A stretch of DNA of 64,000 nt, from the NCBI RefSeq assembly GCF_027409185.1, contig NC_084472.1, forward strand, positions 49,339,427-49,403,426, read 5' to 3'. Every line of letters begins with the position of its first letter. Positions within the stretch are counted from its first letter, which is position 1. This document shows, piece by piece, positions 59,340 through 64,000 of this stretch. The stretch comes from Cynocephalus volans. Lineage: Eukaryota; Chordata; Mammalia; Dermoptera; Cynocephalidae. A model generated the notes under the pieces. The model made no database searches. It saw only the letters and a program-made list of their open reading frames with translations, and was not told the DNA's origin. A program made the position numbers and the translations under genes.

Positions 59340-59570
59340 GAAACTAACACTGTGATTTACTGACCATCTATTATACACCAAATGCCTTATATGTGTATTC
59401 ATTTAATCTCCAAAAACTTCCATGAGGTAGAATTCTTACCCTCAATTTATGGTTGAGGAATCAGAGGCCTGCAGAAACTTAAAAATCTGTTCAAGTTAAA
59501 ACAGTAAAGCAAGATTCAAAGCCCTGATCTACTGACTCAAAAGTCCCCATTCTTTATTCTAAACCAGGGC
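59340..59570 (-). repeat. MIR SINE, antisense on + strand
   Basis: 'atttaatctccaaaaacttc catgaggtag', 'ctcaatttatggttgaggaa' and 'gattcaaagccctgatctac' follow reverse-complement MIR. Confidence 0.65.
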
Positions 59571-60184
59571 TACCGAAGTGTGGTCTGTGCACAAGCTTAC
59601 TAGTCTTCAAATAAGTACACAAGTGTAGAAAAAGCATGTAGAAACTGCTATGGTAATTTGACAGGGTGAGTTTATGACTGTGGAATCTAATAATAAAAAG
59701 TTGCAACATATGTTTTGTTGTGTCCACTTTTATTTCACTTTTCTATTATGTTTTATTGCAGACCACTCTACTTCCAAAATACTATAACAAACAGCTTCAC
59801 AGTTACAGCAAAAGAAATAATAAATTAGTTAAAATTAGGTAGAAACATATTATCCACCCAAGATACAAAAGCAACTTTTAGTGGTAGATGTTTTAAGTAA
59901 AGGATAAAAGAATTTTTTAATATTAAAAAGGAAATCAAAAGTCCTATAGATACTTTCATGTCCAAAAATCTGTTTGTAATATATACATACAAACACTATA
60001 CACATGTTTAGGGAAAATAAGATAATTTTCTTCAGCTATTCAATATTTGTATACCTTACTTAGTACAAGGCAGGATGCTGGCTGGGTATAGCAGGGGACG
60101 CAAGACAGCCTTTATAGGACAGTCAGGTCTATTATCTACAGCCAGCATTAACCACAAGCTTTTTGGATTTAATAGAGAAACAAA

Positions 60185-60300
60185 TTAACCACTTGCTTCA
60201 TTCAGCAAAAATTTACTGTGCTGGATCCTGAAGATTCAAAACTGAATCAAACTCAGCCCCTGACATTGAGGAAGTTCAGAATCTGGTGTGCAACAAAGAC
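60185..60300 (-). repeat. L2 3' end fragment, antisense on + strand
   Basis: 'attcagcaaaaatttactgt', 'ctgaagattcaaaactgaat' and 'cattgaggaagttcagaatc', diverged. Confidence 0.55.
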
Positions 60301-60756
60301 TTGCCAACTATTTATTCAAGCAAATGTAGTAAGAGTTAACAGAATAATTCTTAAAAAACCATAAGAGTTGCCTATTTCTGCTAGGAGCCTCTGAGAAAGG
60401 GTTTTTTAAAGAGATTCATACCTGTTAAAAAGAATTTTAAGGACATTCATCCTTGCTTTATCTATGGGTTCCTCCAGTATAAAAAGAACAAAGGAAAAAA
60501 ACACCAAGATACAGCATTCAAAAAAACATTTAAAAGAGAATGACGGTCTTGACTCACATTTGTAAGTCACTCATAAATGCTAAGTGCTCAATTTTAAAAA
60601 CTAATTTTAAACTTTATTTGTTATTATTTATATTCACATTGAGCTTATGTACATCAAGTTCCCAAACAAATGAGTTTGAATTTATATTCTAATGAGAAAG
60701 ACAGGGCAAAATCATGAGATCCACAGATATTATTCAAATTTTATTCTATTTCATAC

Positions 60757-61050
60757 CGCATGTCCTCACTCACAAGTGGGAGCTAAGATACAAAGAAAGA
60801 AAGAAAGAAAGACCATAATAAAACACTGAATTTTCAGAAGGAGAGAACAGACCTACAGTTACTAGAGGTGAGAAAGGGAGAGGGGAAGAGTGGAGAGGGA
60901 GTAACTGGTCAAAGGACACAAAAAGTAATTACGATTTGTAATGATGAATATGCTAGTAATGTTGATTTGATCATCACATACTGTACACAAATACTGATAG
61001 TCAACTCTGTACCCCATAAATATGTATAAATAAAAATAATTTTAAAAAAA
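60757..61050 (+). mobile_element. Young 5'-truncated L1 3' end with 14-bp target-site duplication
   Basis: About 294 bp: 'tgtcctcactcacaagtggg agctaa', a GAAA run, 'agttactagaggtgagaaag', 'ctgtaccccataaatatgta' and an A-rich tail. Direct repeats attctatttcatac at 60743-60756 and 61059-61072 are identical. Confidence 0.9.
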
Positions 61051-62667
61051 CGAATTTCATTCTATTTCATACTTTTATTCTCCTTCCTTAGGAAGTTTCA
61101 GTTTTTAGAAGTTCCAATGAAATTAAGGAAAACTTCATTTTACAATTTTCTTAGCAATTTCTTAGTGGAAATAGCAAAGAACAATAGAAGACTAATATGC
61201 AAGAGCTACAAATTACTATTCCAAGCCAAACACTAAATCCATAAACTAGGGGTTGACGGTTCATTTCTAATTCATCATACAGATCTTGAGAAAATCTCAA
61301 ACATGAGTTAAAAGGTTATAAATTTCTATAAGTCGCACTATAAAATCTAAAAAAGCAAACAAACAAAAAAGCATCACCTCCTTTGCAAATCACCCACTTC
61401 TGTTCCATTAATTAAATCTAAATTATGAAGAAAATTATGACTACATAGCTCACAAAATTTTTTAAAGCAATTTGAAAAAATCATCTATCAATTTCTGTTG
61501 GAGATTATTTTTGGAATGTATACGCATCAGTTCCTTTTGAGTTATGCATTTCCTCTAATACAGGTATTGTGGGTGCTGTGGATGTTGTGCCAGGTGACAC
61601 TTTGCATGTCAGATTCTAAAAATCAGATGTAAGACAGATGGCAATGTTGTATCCTAACAAAAATTTTAGCACATATCAAAGAGATGTGATGGTACAGCTG
61701 AGGGAGAAGTATCAGAGCACAATTTCCACCACACCTACATGTCTTTCATTTCTAGATCCATGCTTCAATCAGGCAACATCAAGACAAAAAACTAAAAGCA
61801 AGCGAAACTTTCTATTACACAATAAACTCTTAATAAATACTGGATTTCTTTCCTTTCTCCAACTAAAGAGATTTTTTTTAATTGGTCTTTAGGATATATT
61901 TCAACTGTATCTCCACTCTAAAAGAAGTAATACGAACTTTTTCATGAACCATATAAAACTATCTCATAAGCTACACTGAGCCTGCAAGTTACAACTTGAT
62001 TTCTTCTAATTTAAGTGAAAGCTTTTAAAATGAAGACCTATAGTTTGCTCCTTAGGGAATATGTTGCCTATCTGAATATCTGAGAAATAACAGGGTTAAA
62101 CCTAGGTTGAACATACATCAAAGAGAAAGCAGGGGAAGGGAGATAGAGAACATATCCGAACAAATAGATCATTTCTACAATCCAGAATAATACTGCTCTA
62201 ATTATGTTAATTTACCACAATTTTTCCATTTTTTCCCCTCCAGTATTACATAAGGCTGGAAGGTCATACTTTGGTACAATGGCTTCACTATCGAATAAAT
62301 TTTAAAATTTACCCTTTGATACTTTCAGGGTGCAAGTATAATAACAGCTAATAATTACATTATTTTAGTGGCACACCAACAAAGCGCGATAAAGTAGATT
62401 AGGCATGAGGTACTGCAATATTTGAGAATACAAGTAGGAATCTCTATGCCAGGCACAAAATACACATAGAAATAAGGCACACAGACCCTATGCTACATCC
62501 TACACTACATAGTCAATGAAATTCAAATGCTGCTTTCTTACTTGTGTCTGTGCACTATGAGCATCTTATTTACCACTTTCACTTTATACCTAATATTTAA
62601 AATCCCAGGAAAAGGCTTTCTATCCTTCTACAGTATCCTCACATTAATGATAAAAATTAGAAACTTA

Positions 62668-62772
62668 GGGCTGACCGGTTGGCTCACTTGGTTAGAGTGT
62701 GGTGCTAATAACACCACAGTCAAGGGTTCAGATCCCCTTACTGGCCAGTAGCCAAAAAATAAAAAGAAAAAG
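62668..62772 (+). mobile_element. tRNA-Ile-derived SINE with target-site duplication
   Basis: The best-kept copy: 'gctgaccggttggctcactt', 'ggttagagtgtggtgctaat aacacc' (anticodon arm with AAT as in tRNA-Ile), B box 'gggttcagatcccc', then an A-rich tail. Flanks aaaattagaaactta (62653-62667) and aaaattagaaattta (62773-62787) differ at one base. Confidence 0.92.
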
Positions 62773-63454
62773 AAAATTAGAAATTTAAAAATGTTTGGCC
62801 TTAATAATAAAATATCTCAATCAATTTCATCCCAACACAAAAGGTAATATAAACAAAGCAAAAGGCAAGAAGTCATTTAAGGCTTGTTTTACAAAATTTT
62901 AAGTGCAATATTAATTGGTAAACAATGATTTAGTATCTGTGTGTTCAATGTTGTGCCTAGAGGGAAAGAAGACAGGTATGTGAGAAAGCCCCAGGCTCTA
63001 CAAAAATGAAAATTAGAGTACTTCAGGAGACACACAGAAATAACCAGAAAGAAAGAAAATAATATGGGGAAGGACTTTTGGTTAAAAGCCAAGAAGACTT
63101 TAACAAGAGTATATAAGAACTATAACAATGGTTATATTTCCTCCCCTGGTCCATTCAACCAGTTTTCTCCAAAGACCACATGGAGAGGGTTTTTTTGTTT
63201 TTTTTAAGGCAAAGAGCAGGGGTGGGGGGGTGGAGTTTGGCTGAACTTTGACATCTTCAATGACTCAGAATCCGTCCTCAAAGCATCATACTAGCCTTTA
63301 GTAACAAATGGGATATACCTATACATTTTTTAAACCTATTTATTTGTTCAGCCCATACAATTGGAATTAATTAATGAATTGTTTTCCTTAATTCATCCTT
63401 AAACATATGCAAAGCTTCAAGAAATCTACATATTTATTTCACTGCTCTAGAATT

Positions 63455-63625
63455 GAATCCTTATAACACTATGAAGTACAGGTAAGATCATACCCATTTT
63501 ACAAATGGTGAAACCACAGCACAGCATGGGGATGTTAAGCGACCTGCTCAAGGATGCAACACTGGTAAGTGCAGAGCTGGAATACAAACTCCAAACCTCT
63601 TAACCCCTATGTTCTGCTGCCTTCC
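63455..63625 (-). repeat. MIR SINE, antisense on + strand
   Basis: 'cttataacactatgaagtac', 'cccattttacaaatggtgaa', 'aagcgacctgctcaaggatg' and 'gcagagctggaatacaaact' follow reverse-complement MIR. Confidence 0.75.
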
Positions 63626-64000
63626 CTAGAGACTCCTACTTTGATCAGTATCATTCATGATTTTATAGACTTCAATTATATCTTGGTCCTCTTCTTTCCA
63701 GATCAAGAAAGGTGAAATATTTTAGTATCTCTTGCACCTGCTCCCTGTGATTATTTTAAGTCTCTGGTCCCACTGTAACTTTTTTTCAGAGGCATGATCA
63801 GGTTTAAATGCACCATAATTTTGATAAAGGAATGAAAGTGTTTACTATCATATTTCCAATATCCAATCAGATAATATTTTAATGGCAGCAGCTGTACTAG
63901 TTTACCATGACTCCCAAGAGCCTAGAACCCAACGAGTTTAGACTTGATAAAAAAGGCAAGAGAAAGCTACTAAAGGATCCTATGAAGCGGAAAATAATAA

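Noticed and set aside
62668..62772. Functional tRNA-Ile gene
   Set aside because: The acceptor stem does not pair properly, there is an A-rich tail and a target-site duplication, so it is a SINE.

Overview
This window is mammalian nuclear DNA. It carries most of one recognisable gene, MBD2 (methyl-CpG-binding domain protein 2), on the minus strand. Five coding exons and a noncoding last exon can be placed to the base from splice sites, reading frame and recognisable protein sequence: exon 2 (53577-53736), exon 3 (36759-36896), exon 4 (14837-14927), exon 5 (13353-13530), exon 6 (8181-8319, stop at 8193-8195) and exon 7 (3' UTR, from 5017 down to about 4485). Joined, they encode about 230 residues. 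Counted back from the human length of 411, these are residues 181-411, and known landmarks (Arg188, Arg286/Leu287, coiled coil from 360) fall where expected. Exon 1, with the promoter, Gly/Arg-rich N-terminus and first half of the MBD, lies beyond position 64000.

Layout in gene order (right to left): 64000-53737 intron 1 (partial, with a 158-bp CA repeat); exon 2; a 16.7-kb intron 2 (long L2 fossil, MIR, DNA transposons, a SINE); exon 3; a 21.8-kb intron 3 (old L1 and L2 relics, a TG repeat, a SINE); exon 4; a 1.3-kb intron 4; exon 5; a 5.0-kb intron 5 (MaLR LTR, paired SINEs, truncated L1); exon 6; a 3.2-kb intron 6; exon 7; then 4.5 kb downstream of the gene, mostly L2 and MIR. I found no second protein-coding gene, functional RNA gene or CRISPR array. 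Nearly all open frames in the window are chance frames or frames inside LINE and microsatellite sequence.

Organism: a placental mammal. There are no Alu, B1/B2 or carnivore/ruminant SINEs. The young SINEs are short elements derived from tRNA-Ile with A-rich tails and no extra body, and the young L1 3' ends resemble primate L1s. This fits a colugo (Dermoptera, CYN SINEs) best. A bat with tRNA-derived SINEs is the main alternative. The species call is inference; the gene call is firm.

MBD2 binds symmetrically methylated CpG and recruits NuRD. Exon 2 completes the DNA-binding domain, exons 3-5 encode the disordered region that contacts the histone deacetylase core, and exons 5-6 encode the coiled coil that pairs with GATAD2A/B (p66).
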